The translations under genes were made by a program, and so were the position numbers. The notes below the pieces were generated by a model. The model saw only the letters and a list, made by a program, of their open reading frames with translations, was not told the origin of the DNA and made no database searches. From NCBI GenBank assembly GCA_022376925.1, contig JAIOJX010000003.1, positions 37,811,874-37,875,873 of the forward strand: DNA of 64,000 bases, given 5' to 3'. Shown here piece by piece: positions 1 through 11,022 of the stretch (position 1 is its first letter; each line of letters starts with the position of its first letter). Source of the DNA: Tragulus kanchil (lineage: Eukaryota > Chordata > Mammalia > Artiodactyla > Tragulidae).

Positions 1-269
1 CTGGAGAGATCAACAAAGGTGTGGCTAGACAATCACTCCATAAAGAGATTTTGAGCATGGGTCATGACTGTAAACAAGATTAGCAGAATCCAGGAGCAGA
101 GAGACATTAGACCATCATAAACTCTGCCATCTTGGAGCATTGAAGGCAGAGATGGGACAGAATGAAGGCAGGCTTCTGGGTATCTGGGATCTAAATAACA
201 GAACATCAAAGCTATCCAGCCACATACATACAAGATCCTTCAAAACAAACAAACAAACAAAAAAAGGAA
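1..269. other. Unassigned non-coding sequence
   Basis: No repeat family, exon or RNA gene is recognised here. A short AAAC/AAAT-type simple stretch lies near 243-266. Short open frames on both strands show no familiar protein. Confidence 0.5.
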
Positions 270-603
270 AGAGTGACCCTAAAGGTGATTCAGAAATCAG
301 CGGTACTGCCATTACTACCACTGGTCAGGGGAGCAAGGCTGTCTTCTCCTGTATTTCAAAGCTTGGGGCCATTTCCTTGTTTGGAACAGGTCAGACTGTT
401 GCCTAGGGCCGAGGGGGCAAGGATGCCACCAAGATGGCCCCAGAAGGTGGGACTGTCACCCTAGTGGGCCCAGAGGACAAAACATTGCACCAAAGAAGAC
501 TATTCTCAAACCTTAAAATCTTAGGTCATTTGCTCTGTCAGGTTTTGGACTTGCTTGAACTTGTGACCCCTTTCTCCTTTTCAATTGATCCCTTTTGAAA
601 TGG
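270..603 (+). mobile_element. MaLR (MST/MLT1-type) internal fragment
   Basis: The segment resembles the internal region of mammalian ERVL-MaLR elements: a run with 'gccgagggggcaagg', 'ccaccaagatggcccc' and 'ggttttggacttgct' in the expected order. A diverged 120-base piece of the same sequence recurs at 1845-1965. The family name is from memory of the consensus. It is non-coding and old. Confidence 0.5.
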
Positions 604-1022
604 GAAAACTCAGGCAACAGACTCCAGTATTCTTTTTGGGGGTGGGGGGCGGCACGGGGCGGGTGGGTCACTTCTATCAGACTTTCATTTGTCTATTTTC
701 ATCCATCTTTGTTCTTTGACCCATGTGGGCCTCCCATCGCAGTGGCCTCTGTTGTCACAGAGCACCGGCTCTGGGCGCATGCGCGCTAGAGCTCTGGCTC
801 GGTAGTTGGACACATCTGTCCAGCCACTCCGTGGCACATGGGATCTTCCCAGGCCAGGGATGGAACCGGCGCCCCTTGCACTGCAAGGCGGTGTCCCCAC
901 CCACTGGACCACCAGGGAAGCCCAGACTCCAGTATTCTTGCCTGGAAAATTCCATGGACAGAGGAGCCTGGCAAGTTACAGTCGATGGGGTCGCAAAGAG
1001 TCAGACACGAGTAAGCACATGC
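604..1022 (+). mobile_element. Bov-A/Bov-tA SINE split by a CHR SINE
   Basis: The 3' portion at 924-1022 carries the Bov-tA landmarks 'ccagtattcttgcctgga', 'atggacagaggagcctgg' and 'ggggtcgcaaagagtcaga'. It is interrupted by the CHR SINE at 635-923, whose 16-base target duplication lies inside the Bov-A body. The part left of the insertion is short (about 604-634). Confidence 0.75.
635..923 (-). mobile_element. CHR-type tRNA-derived SINE nested in Bov-A
   Basis: Read on the minus strand it starts with 'gggcttccctggtggtcca', continues with the A/B-box-like tRNA head and 'gggaagatcccatgtgcc', and ends in a C-rich then A-rich tail. A perfect 16-base duplication, 'agactccagtattctt', flanks it at 619-634 and 924-939. 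This proves insertion into the Bov-A element. Confidence 0.9.
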
Positions 1023-1029
1023 TATGTAG

Positions 1030-1296
1030 GTGCCATCATTACTGGAAGAATATGACTTCTTCAATTTCAGAGATTCGTAACAGAAGAGGAATTCTGCCTC
1101 AGGGTAAATCATTCCTTGAGTCTCACCCACCCTTGATTTAGGTGATATGTAGATGAAGTACAGACTTAGAGTTGACGCAAGAGTGTGTTACGACTTTGGG
1201 AATGAGGCGAATGTCTTTTACACATGAGAAGAATATGAATTTTAAAGGCCTGGAAGTCAGGGTGTCATTGGCTTAATTGTGCTACCCTAGAGCTCA
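1030..1296. other. Unassigned non-coding sequence
   Basis: Unique-looking sequence between two SINEs. No feature recognised. Confidence 0.5.
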
Positions 1297-1299
1297 TAT

Positions 1300-1500
1300 G
1301 GACTTCCCTGATAGCTCAGTGGTAAAGAATCTAACTGCCAATGTAGGAGAGCCAGGAGACATGGGTTTGATCCTGGGGTTGGGAAGATCCCATGGAGAAT
1401 ACCCAACCACTCTAATATTCTTATCTGGGAAATCGATGGATAGAGGAGCCTAGTGAGCTACAGTTCACTAGGTCTCAAAAGATTTGGATACAACTTAGCA
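1300..1500 (+). mobile_element. Bov-tA SINE
   Basis: tRNA-like head 'gacttccctgatagctcag' at 1301, then 'tttgatcctggggttggga', the 'ggatagaggagcctagtg' block and an A-rich end. Quite diverged from the family, so an older copy. Confidence 0.85.
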
Positions 1501-1524
1501 ACTAAACAACAATAAAAATTCATA

Positions 1525-1840
1525 CCTTGAAGTCTCAACCTCTACTATAGCAGAATGTATCCATATTTGGAGAAAGGGTCTTTACAGAGGTGATTAAGTA
1601 AAAATGAGGCCATTATCATGGGCTCTAATCCAATAGACCTGTTTTCCTTGTGGAAAGAGAAAAACACTCAGGAGTGTGGGTGCAGAGGAAAAAGGCAACA
1701 TGAACCCATAGTGAGAAGAAGGCCATCAGAAGCTACAAAGACAGTCTCAAAACTAAACCTGCCAATACTTTGATTTTGAACTCCCAGACCCCAGAATTAT
1801 AGAACATAAATTTCTATTGTTTTTTCATGTTTCCAACAAG
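1525..1840 (+). mobile_element. MLT1-type LTR fragment
   Basis: The order of motifs matches MLT1 LTRs: 'gaagtctcaacc', 'catatttggagaaagggtc', 'aggtgattaagt', 'gggctctaatccaatag', 'ctttgattttgaactccca' and 'aaatttctattgtttt'. It is followed directly by a MaLR internal fragment. Confidence 0.7.
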
Positions 1841-1842
1841 TC

Positions 1843-1975
1843 AGACTGCTGTCCAGGGCCGAGGGGGTAATGATGCCACCAAGATGGCCCTAGAGGGTGG
1901 GGCTGTCACCCCAGTGGGTCCAGAGGACAGAAACGTGCACCAAAGAAGATTTATTCTCAAGCCCTATTTTCTTAT
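1843..1975 (+). mobile_element. MaLR internal fragment, second copy
   Basis: Roughly 85 percent similar to 389-508 over about 120 bases (shared 'gccgagggggtaa', 'ccaccaagatggccc', 'tgcaccaaagaaga'). Same strand as the LTR immediately upstream. Confidence 0.55.
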
Positions 1976-2700
1976 GTAACTCCCACCAAACTATTACAGA
2001 CCCTTTCCTGGGTGGCAATGTTGTGCATAGATTAATAATTCTGTTTAATTCATTTGCAAAGTCAATAAACCACAGCTTTACAAATCACCAAAATTAAAAT
2101 CATCATGAGCATAAATCATTCTCCATGTTGAACTATTACAGGAAAAAAATTTGTCTCATGTTATCACACATCATTATACATCCCATTCCATGGGAATTAA
2201 TTCTCTCTACTGATTTACAATTTTAAAGATCTACACTAGTATAGCATATATTAAGTTTATTAATTCTCAATATTGGTATGGTGAAATTTTTATTTCTAAT
2301 TAAGAAACTGTGGCTCATGGATCACATAAACCTTTTCATCTACGAAGGCTCAATATTTTTGCTTGAAATGTTTTCCAGATAGAAGCTTGTGCTTCTGCTA
2401 ATATTATAACAATATTATAAGCATTTTAATCTAGACCTGCCCCTTCCTATACCTGGATTTCTACTGTTACTTATATTATCACACTATATCTGTTTCACAC
2501 TGCCCTAATTTATTATTTTTACTGTTCTCAAATTACTACTTTTCATTAAGCCTCTTAATGAAAAGTGAGCTATGCTTTTATGCATATCAAATGTCACTCT
2601 ATATGAATCTTAAGAGTCTCATATAATCCAACTCCTACTTTCCTTCCTCCCACACAGCCACTGATACAACTACATTCTTCACTGTTTTTATATCTCTCAC
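1976..2700. other. AT-rich unassigned sequence
   Basis: No coding potential or repeat recognised. From 2521 onward this sequence is repeated at 3619. Confidence 0.5.
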
Positions 2701-2713
2701 CTTTAAATCTTTT

Positions 2714-2984
2714 TTTTTCTTTTTCCCCATCATGCCTCTTTTATTTATATTTATTTTCATTGATCTTTTTATTCTTTGGCCTGTGGGGGCCTCCCATTGC
2801 AGTGGTCTATCTCACTGCAGAGCACCGGCTCTGGGCGTATGCGCTCCAGAGTACTGTCTCATAATTGGCACATGGGTCCAGCAGCTCCAGGGCATACAGG
2901 GTCTTCCCAGGCCAGGGATCAAACCGGTGTCCCTTGTGCTGCAAGGCGGACTCTTCACCCACTGGACCACCCGGGAAGCTCCAA
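2714..2984 (-). mobile_element. CHR-type SINE
   Basis: Minus-strand CHR SINE. The head is at the right ('ggtccagtgggtgaagagtc' on the minus strand), the tail at the left. A 13-base target duplication, 'ctttaaatctttt', is at 2701-2713 and 2985-2997. Confidence 0.88.
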
Positions 2985-2997
2985 CTTTAAATCTTTT

Positions 2998-3618
2998 AAA
3001 CAGGTCTTCTCATCACTCCTTGATGAAACCACGTTCAGTTTGTCCTCTCCACATTGTTGCTTACTCTGTTATGCCATCCTATTCTGAATGAAGACAGTGA
3101 TGAATATTATTAAGACTATTTCAAGTTTTAACAATTACCCAATTCACTGAAAGCTGTATGAGTTTTACTCTTCTCAGCACAGTTAACGCCTTGAAGATAC
3201 CACACCATGGAGTTCCATCTCACTGGAAGATCCTCAGCTTGCCCACCCTGTTAGCACCTAGCACACTGTTGGTTTCATAGAGGGAATACAATGGAAGTTT
3301 GTCCACCAATGTATTCACTATCTCCATAGACCCGGGATGGTATCATATTTTTTCATAGTTTTTCAAATTCATTAATTTATGTGTCTCATCTACACACAAT
3401 GATTAATATCTATGCTTTGCTCCGTGTTGGGCTTAAAAATGGGCAGGGAGACTAGATATTGGGCATAGAAACATGGAGAAAAATGCTACTACTGGTCAAA
3501 AGAGCCTGATAAGCTGTGAGTAGAGACAGATGCAAACAGAAAGATGCTGTATGATGGGTGAATCCAGAGGGGCTGTTGTAGAATGATGGACTGAATTCCT
3601 AGATGAGAGAACAGAGGC
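2998..3618. other. Unassigned sequence within duplication 1
   Basis: No gene or repeat family recognised. The same bases recur at 4102-4726, and the last part (3408-3624) occurs three times in the window. Confidence 0.5.
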
Positions 3619-3817
3619 ACTGTTCTCAAATTACCTACTTTTCACACTAAAAGCCTCTTAATTGAAAAGTGAGCTATGCTTTTATGCATATCAAATGTCA
3701 CTCTATATGAATCTTAAGAGTCTCATATAATCCAACTCCTACTTTCCTTCCTCCCACACAGCCACTGATACAACTACATTCTTCACTGTTTTTATATCTC
3801 TCACCTTTAAATCTTTT

Positions 3818-4088
3818 TTTTTCTTTTTCCCCATCATGCCTCTTTTATTTATATTTATTTTCATTGATCTTTTTATTCTTTGGCCTGTGGGGGCCTCCCA
3901 TTGCAGTGGTCTATCTCACTGCAGAGCACCGGCTCTGGGCGTATGCGCTCCAGAGTACTGTCTCATAATTGGCACATGGGTCCAGCAGCTCCAGGGCATA
4001 CAGGGTCTTCCCAGGCCAGGGATCAAACCGGTGTCCCTTGTGCTGCAAGGCGGACTCTTCACCCACTGGACCACCCGGGAAGCTCCAA
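3818..4088 (-). mobile_element. CHR-type SINE, duplicate of 2714-2984
   Basis: Exact second copy inside duplication 1, including both target-site duplications. It is not an independent insertion. Confidence 0.88.
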
Positions 4089-4511
4089 CTTTAAATCTTT
4101 TAAACAGGTCTTCTCATCACTCCTTGATGAAACCACGTTCAGTTTGTCCTCTCCACATTGTTGCTTACTCTGTTATGCCATCCTATTCTGAATGAAGACA
4201 GTGATGAATATTATTAAGACTATTTCAAGTTTTAACAATTACCCAATTCACTGAAAGCTGTATGAGTTTTACTCTTCTCAGCACAGTTAACGCCTTGAAG
4301 ATACCACACCATGGAGTTCCATCTCACTGGAAGATCCTCAGCTTGCCCACCCTGTTAGCACCTAGCACACTGTTGGTTTCATAGAGGGAATACAATGGAA
4401 GTTTGTCCACCAATGTATTCACTATCTCCATAGACCCGGGATGGTATCATATTTTTTCATAGTTTTTCAAATTCATTAATTTATGTGTCTCATCTACACA
4501 CAATGATTAAT

Positions 4512-6694
4512 ATCTATGCTTTGCTCCGTGTTGGGCTTAAAAATGGGCAGGGAGACTAGATATTGGGCATAGAAACATGGAGAAAAATGCTACTACTGGT
4601 CAAAAGAGCCTGATAAGCTGTGAGTAGAGACAGATGCAAACAGAAAGATGCTGTATGATGGGTGAATCCAGAGGGGCTGTTGTAGAATGATGGACTGAAT
4701 CCTAGATGAGAGACAGAGGCACTGTTAGGGGGACACTGGAGCTCAGCCTTGAAGAGGCAGGAATTCATTTGGCTCATAAGGAGAAGGGTGCCAACAGAGT
4801 GGAAAACTAATTTCTCTACAGGAACCCTCACGTGTATTTGATTGATGCTGGTGTGAGTTCAGTACTCATTTACTTTCTTAACAGAGAAAAAGAATTTACA
4901 GCATCTTATAAAACCAAGACAATAAAATTAAGTTTAAAAAAATTGGAGGAAGAGAGGAAGACAAGGGACAAATCAAGCTTGGAAAAGAGATAAAAGCTGA
5001 CAAATACGAGGGAAATACAGCTCTTACATTTCACTAGAACATTTAGCCTTAACTTTATTGAGAAGCAGAGGGATGAGAGAAATAAAGTTACTCAAGCCTT
5101 ATGAGGTAACAGGGCATGCCCATTTGTTCTTATCTCAAATCAGAGAAAATATTCCTCACTAGAAACTAGATAGAGAGATCTGGAAGATATAAGGAACAAT
5201 ATTCTTACATATATTTTTAATAGCTGGCACAAAAGAGAACACAAATAAATATTTAATTTTTACACATCTTACTTAAAATTTTATGTACACAGAACAAACA
5301 TTCAATCTTTGCAAAGGAGAACATCTAAGTCTCACATTAGAAAGAAAACAGGATCAGAAATATAAGACCCTCCTTTGAGACTAGACTTTTTCGTGCAAAA
5401 CTTGTCTCCAGCTAGAACTTTAACACTATGAAGGATTCTCCTTATAATTCTTCTCACCTGATACCACCAAAATGACAGAAAATTTATTGATGTTAATAAA
5501 GTTAATAATTTGAATTACTTGTTATACACATTAGACTTCTTCCTTTATAATAATTCATTTGTTTCAGATATTGATGAAAAAGTCATAAATGACAGCTTAA
5601 AATCTATGCTTTGCTCCGTGTTGGGCTTAAAAATGGGCAGGGAGACTAGATATTGGGCATAGAAACATGGAGAAAAATGCTACTACTGGTCAAAAGAGCC
5701 TGATAAGCTGTGAGTAGAGACAGATGCAAACAGAAAGATGCTGTATGATGGGTGAATCCAGAGGGGCTGTTGTAGAATGATGGACTGAATCCTAGATGAG
5801 AGACAGAGGCACTGTTAGGGGGACACTGGAGCTCAGCCTTGAAGAGGCAGGAATTCATTTGGCTCATAAGGAGAAGGGTGCCAACAGAGTGGAAAACTAA
5901 TTTCTCTACAGGAACCCTCACGTGTATTTGATTGATGCTGGTGTGAGTTCAGTACTCATTTACTTTCTTAACAGAGAAAAAGAATTTACAGCATCTTATA
6001 AAACCAAGACAATAAAATTAAGTTTAAAAAAATTGGAGGAAGAGAGGAAGACAAGGGACAAATCAAGCTTGGAAAAGAGATAAAAGCTGACAAATACGAG
6101 GGAAATACAGCTCTTACATTTCACTAGAACATTTAGCCTTAACTTTATTGAGAAGCAGAGGGATGAGAGAAATAAAGTTACTCAAGCCTTATGAGGTAAC
6201 AGGGCATGCCCATTTGTTCTTATCTCAAATCAGAGAAAATATTCCTCACTAGAAACTAGATAGAGAGATCTGGAAGATATAAGGAACAATATTCTTACAT
6301 ATATTTTTAATAGCTGGCACAAAAGAGAACACAAATAAATATTTAATTTTACACATCTTACTTAAAATTTTATGTACACAGAACAAACATTCAATCTTTG
6401 CAAAGGAGAACATCTAAGTCTCACATTAGAAAGAAAACAGGATCAGAAATATAAGACCCTCCTTTGAGACTAGACTTTTTCGTGCAAAACTTGTCTCCAG
6501 CTAGAACTTTAACACTATGAAGGATTCTCCTTATAATTCTTCTCACCTGATACCACCAAAATGACAGAAAATTTATTGATGTTAATAAAGTTAATAATTT
6601 GAATTACTTGTTATACACATTAGACTTCTTCCTTTATAATAATTCATTTGTTTCAGATATTGATGAAAAAGTCATAAATGACAGCTTAAAATCT
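4512..6694. repeat. Direct duplication 2 (period about 1090)
   Basis: Copy A is 4512-5601 and copy B 5602-6694. The only interior difference seen is one T in a run near 5258. Copy A overlaps copy B of duplication 1, so 4512-4726 exists three times (also 3408-3624 and 5602-5816). The junction shares 'atct'. Confidence 0.97.
4727..5601. other. AT-rich unassigned sequence (copy A of duplication 2)
   Basis: Contains no recognised repeat family or exon. Repeated at 5817-6694. Confidence 0.5.
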
Positions 6695-7727
6695 CTGTTG
6701 TGTATTTCAGCAGTAGGTATCCTAAGATATTCATAAATGTATATTTATTCAGAGAAAGTGTTCATTCTACTATGGAAATTTTTCAATATAAAATTTTTTG
6801 CATATTTTTTTTCAAGAACTGAAGCAGAGAGCTCTGTGTTTTGTTTTATAAATGTTCACTCCCACATGTCCACCCTCCTTTCTTAATTAGTTCACAGCAT
6901 CTATTATGAATCAGCTGCATTTTGTGGAAGGAGCTCAGAGCCCAGAAGCCCAGGAGCCAACCCAGACTTGGACTGATGTCCTGGCCAACATCAAAGGCCT
7001 CTGAGAGTCATTCCCTCATTTTCTATTAGAAATTAATAGAGGTACTTAGGAAGGACAATAAGACAATCTATCTAAGGCATGTAAGTCAAGAAAGAACACT
7101 GTAGGCATAAAATTTGGGCTGCCTTTACCATGTTCCCAGAAAGGGAACAGTTTCTTAATTCTATTGCTTTTTGCTCTTATCACCTGTCAAGGGACTTCCA
7201 AATAAGAATATATCACATTATTTCTTCTCTGCAGCCTAGTTGCTATGCTAATTTTCTCTGTCATTTTTTGTTTAGCTTTCTTTGTAAATCATGAAATGTA
7301 ACATCATTGTGGAGGAAATAGTAAGAAAGTGAGAGGGAGGCCTCTGATGATGAAATGCTTCCCGGGCATCCTGGTGTGAAAGTTGGACCTCAGACAATAA
7401 AGTTGCTGAAATCAGAGAATAAATTTCTTTACATGATGAATGAAACGCATCACATGTGTGGGAGATATGTACTTTCAGAGACCAGATTAGGGCAATGTCC
7501 TTTTTAATATAAAATTCCAAATACAGAGAAAAAAGAAGGCTAGATCTTGACTTGGAAATTATGAAAAAAAAAAAAAAAACACATTTATTTACTGCAAAAT
7601 GATTCTTTTATAACATCATGATCTTTACAAAACTAAACTTGATGAATAATAGGGTTGTATCAGGTTTTCACTATTGATTTAACTCACCTTATTTTAATTA
7701 GTTGTGATCTGTCTACAACCCCAGGCC
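6695..7727. other. Unassigned single-copy sequence
   Basis: Non-repetitive apart from an A run at 7564-7580. The 82-codon minus-strand frame at 7272-7520 resembles no known protein and has no splice or start context. I do not call it a gene. Confidence 0.5.
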
Positions 7728-7958
7728 AAGAGTCAGAAACCTTTTTTTCTATAAAAGTTCAGAGATTAAAACCTTTCTGCTTTGCAGACAACTCAGGCTT
7801 TATCCCAAGCACTCAACTCTGCCACTGTCAGGCAGAAGTAGCCGTGGACAACAGGTAAACGCATGAGCGTGACTCTGTTCCAATAAAACTTTATTTATAA
7901 AGACAGATGGTTGGTCAAATTTGACCTACAGGCTGCAGTTTGCTCACTCAGACTCTAA
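7728..7958 (+). mobile_element. Old hAT-type MER element
   Basis: Contains 'ctctgccactgtcaggcaga', 'catgagcgtgactctgttcc' and 'aataaaactttatttataaa', then 'ggctgcagtttgctcactc', in the order of a common mammalian non-autonomous hAT element. The outer ends 'agagtcagaaac' and 'gtttgctcactcagactct' look like decayed terminal inverted repeats. Confidence 0.6.
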
Positions 7959-8044
7959 ATGAATTGATGTACTATGTTTAGTGATGCCTTCTGCAAAATC
8001 AAAAATGGGAGTGTAATTGGAGTTTAACACAGAAAATCAGGAAG

Positions 8045-8175
8045 TTACTTCCTTCATTCAGCAAATATTTAGAGTCCTCGCTATGTGTACAGCACAGGGC
8101 TAAGTATTAGGGAATCAATGATGAGCATGAGACAATGTTTGCCCTCCACCCCCAGAAGCTTACAGATAGAGGAAA
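8045..8175 (-). mobile_element. L2 3'-end remnant
   Basis: 'ttcattcagcaaatattta' followed by 'ctatgtgtacagcacagggc' and 'cccccagaagcttacag' is the reverse complement of the L2 tail (ending in the AATAAATATTTG-TTGAATGAA motif). Confidence 0.6.
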
Positions 8176-8179
8176 TAAG

Positions 8180-8920
8180 TAAAGCAAATTAAAATATAGA
8201 ATGTGATAAATTAGATGATGTGAGTACATATAAGCTGTTACAGGAGCAAGTAAGAGGAAAAGTCAAAAGATCTTTCCATTCTCTTCCAAGGTCTTCAGAG
8301 CAGGAGTTCATGATTTTATAAAATTCTTTCTAAATACATAATCAGATAATTTTAGTCTCATATTCCTTTATCCTTACTTTAATCCTCCTCAATTTCTTTT
8401 TATTCAATAATTATTTTTAACCCACTTTTGCTCAAGTTAGTCTATAGAAAAGGCTTTTTCTTAAAATCACAAAACAGTACACAGTGAAGATATCCTTACA
8501 TACCACCTAAGAGATTCCTCATATATTTGAATTGAAGATAATGATGCTTGGAATGGCTGGATGATTTGGTCAAGGCCCCATGGACAAAGTTGAATTCACA
8601 TAACAATTTTTGGCTCTATATCAGTTCTAACTCCTGTAATATCTTAAACAGAAAAGCAACCTCATGGCCAATAAATAAGAAAGTAAGAATGAAATCCGTA
8701 CACTAAGAAAAGATGGTACGTGATGTGAAGACTACCTAAAAAGAAATATTTTCTGTTTTCACTTTTAAGAACTTTAAAAAACACTTTAATCAGATTCTCT
8801 ATAAGTTCACTTGCTTCCTTGCCAAGTAGGTATTCTTCTACACTGATTGTTCTATTATAATTGTATGTAATGTTATCCTTTTCTTTCAGAATCCTTCTCT
8901 ATATTTAGATAAATTGTTTC
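8180..8920. other. AT-rich unassigned sequence
   Basis: Nothing recognised with confidence. The part near 8520-8640 faintly resembles a MIR but is too diverged to call. Confidence 0.45.
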
Positions 8921-9239
8921 TAAGTAAAAGCACTAAAGGCATTGCATAGATAATTATCAATTGAAAGCTGCCAATATAAAACGTCCTCCTGGTAACTTGT
9001 AAAACATAGGTATGTTTCTTGAAATTTAGGATTTTGGTCTGGGTAATCACACTGCTTGAAGCTACTAAGCACTTAATATGTGCAAACTGGTGCTCTGTTT
9101 TGTGAGTTTTACCACATAGCGTGGATGCCAGTTGTCCCTTTTCAATATTCTTTCTACTGTTTTAGTATAAAGATAATTTGCCTTGAAATACATAGCATGT
9201 ACCTGTATTTTTTTGTCACTCATCATTAAAAATGATTAG

Positions 9240-9570
9240 CGGGGGGCTTCCCTGGTGGTCCAGTGGGTAAGGACACTGCCTTGCAGTGCAATGGGCGCCG
9301 GTTCAATCCCTGGCCTGGGAAGATCCCACGTGCCGCGAAGCGGCTGGACCAATGTGTCCAATGACCGAGCCGGAGCTCTGGAGCGCATGTGCCCAGAGCC
9401 GGTGCTCTGTGACAACAGAGGCCACCCCGATGGGAGGCCCACACGGGCCAAAGAACAAAGATGGATGAAAAATGGACAAATGAAAGACCAATAGAAGTGG
9501 CCCGCCTGCTCCCCTCCCTCCACACCCCACCCCCACCAAAATAAATAAATAAATAAATCTTTAAAAAAAT
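9240..9570 (+). mobile_element. CHR-type SINE, young
   Basis: Full element: 'gggcttccctggtggtccag', 'gcgccggttcaatccctggc', 'gaagatcccacgtgccgcg', a C-rich segment and an AAAT tail. A ten-base target duplication, 'aaatgattag', is at 9230-9239 and 9571-9580. Confidence 0.92.
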
Positions 9571-9580
9571 AAATGATTAG

Positions 9581-9771
9581 GGGGATTTCTCTGGTGGTCC
9601 AGTGGTTAAGACGTTGCCTTGTAATCCGGGAGGGTGTGCATTCTTTCCCTGATTGGGAAGCTGATTCCACATACCTCAAGGTCAAGAAACCAAAACATAA
9701 AAGAGAAACAATATTGTACCAGATTCAATAAAGACTTTAAAAACTGTGCACATCAAAAATACATTTAAAAA
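9581..9771 (+). mobile_element. Second tRNA-derived (CHR-like) SINE at the same target
   Basis: Starts 'ggggatttctctggtggtcc' and ends 'caataaagactttaaaaac' plus an A tail. It lies between two copies of 'aaatgatta' (9571-9579, 9772-9780), so it used the duplication left by the SINE at 9240-9570, or the reverse. Confidence 0.82.
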
Positions 9772-9802
9772 AAATGATTAAGGATTTAGGTTTTATTACA
9801 AG

Positions 9803-9935
9803 ATCTCCTGGAGAAGGGAATGACTACCCAGTAGCCAGTATTCTTGCCTGGAGAATTCCATAGGTGGAGAAAGCTGGAGGGCTATAGTCCGTGGGGCCAC
9901 AGAAGGTGGACATGACTGAGCGAGTAACACTATTT
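9803..9935 (+). mobile_element. Bov-tA/Bov-A SINE, head missing
   Basis: Starts at 'gatctcctggagaagggaat', with the 'agtattcttgcctggagaat' block and 'tgactgagcgagtaacac' end. Immediately followed by another SINE. Confidence 0.8.
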
Positions 9936-9936
9936 T

Positions 9937-10005
9937 GGACTTCCCAGGTGGCTCAGTGGGCAATGAAACTACCTGCAATGCAGGAGACACAGGAGGACAC
10001 AGATT
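9937..10005 (+). mobile_element. Bov-tA SINE truncated by the duplication junction
   Basis: Only the tRNA-like head remains. The complete element is at 11023-11236 in copy B, so the truncation here belongs to the junction and not to the element. Confidence 0.85.
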
Positions 10006-10325
10006 TAAGTAAATAGCACTAAAGGCATTGCATAGATAATTATCAATTGAAAGCTGCCAATATAAAACGTCCTCCTGGTAACTTGTAAAACATAGGTATG
10101 TTTCTTGAAATTTAGGATTTTGGTCTGGGTAATCACACTGCTTGAAGCTACTAAGCACTTAATATGTGCAAACTGGTGCTCTGTTTTGTGAGTTTTACCA
10201 CATAGCGTGGATGCCAGTTGTCCCTTTTCAATATTCTTTCTACTGTTTTAGTATAAAGATAATTTGCCTTGAAATACATAGCATGTACCTGTATTTTTTT
10301 GTCACTCATCATTAAAAATGATTAG

Positions 10326-10656
10326 CGGGGGGCTTCCCTGGTGGTCCAGTGGGTAAGGACACTGCCTTGCAGTGCAATGGGCGCCGGTTCAATCCCTGGC
10401 CTGGGAAGATCCCACGTGCCGCGAAGCGGCTGGACCAATGTGTCCAATGACCGAGCCGGAGCTCTGGAGCGCATGTGCCCAGAGCCGGTGCTCTGTGACA
10501 ACAGAGGCCACCCCGATGGGAGGCCCACACGGGCCAAAGAACAAAGATGGATGAAAAATGGACAAATGAAAGACCAATAGAAGTGGCCCGCCTGCTCCCC
10601 TCCCTCCACACCCCACCCCCACCAAAATAAATAAATAAATAAATCTTTAAAAAAAT
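10326..10656 (+). mobile_element. CHR-type SINE, duplicate of 9240-9570
   Basis: Same bases as 9240-9570 at an offset of 1086, including flanking target duplications. Confidence 0.92.
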
Positions 10657-10666
10657 AAATGATTAG

Positions 10667-10857
10667 GGGGATTTCTCTGGTGGTCCAGTGGTTAAGACGT
10701 TGCCTTGTAATCCGGGAGGGTGTGCATTCTTTCCCTGATTGGGAAGCTGATTCCACATACCTCAAGGTCAAGAAACCAAAACATAAAAGAGAAACAATAT
10801 TGTACCAGATTCAATAAAGACTTTAAAAACTGTGCACATCAAAAATACATTTAAAAA
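10667..10857 (+). mobile_element. CHR-like SINE, duplicate of 9581-9771
   Basis: Second copy inside duplication 3. Confidence 0.82.
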
Positions 10858-10888
10858 AAATGATTAAGGATTTAGGTTTTATTACAAG

Positions 10889-11021
10889 ATCTCCTGGAGA
10901 AGGGAATGACTACCCAGTAGCCAGTATTCTTGCCTGGAGAATTCCATAGGTGGAGAAAGCTGGAGGGCTATAGTCCGTGGGGCCACAGAAGGTGGACATG
11001 ACTGAGCGAGTAACACTATTT
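10889..11021 (+). mobile_element. Bov-tA SINE, duplicate of 9803-9935
   Basis: Second copy inside duplication 3. Confidence 0.8.
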
Positions 11022-11022
11022 T

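Larger units (their letters stand above)
2521..4726. repeat. Direct duplication 1 (period about 1104)
   Basis: Copy A is 2521-3624 and copy B 3619-4726. The CHR SINE and all flanks are repeated base for base over the interior. Copies differ near the junction: copy B starts with extra bases relative to copy A, and copy A ends with two one-base insertions (near 3598 and 3610). Six bases, 'actgtt', are shared at the junction. Probably an unmerged contig overlap. Confidence 0.97.

Noticed and set aside
9236..9685. 149-codon minus-strand frame
   Set aside because: It lies entirely within two SINEs; the same peptide pattern appears at every CHR element in the window.
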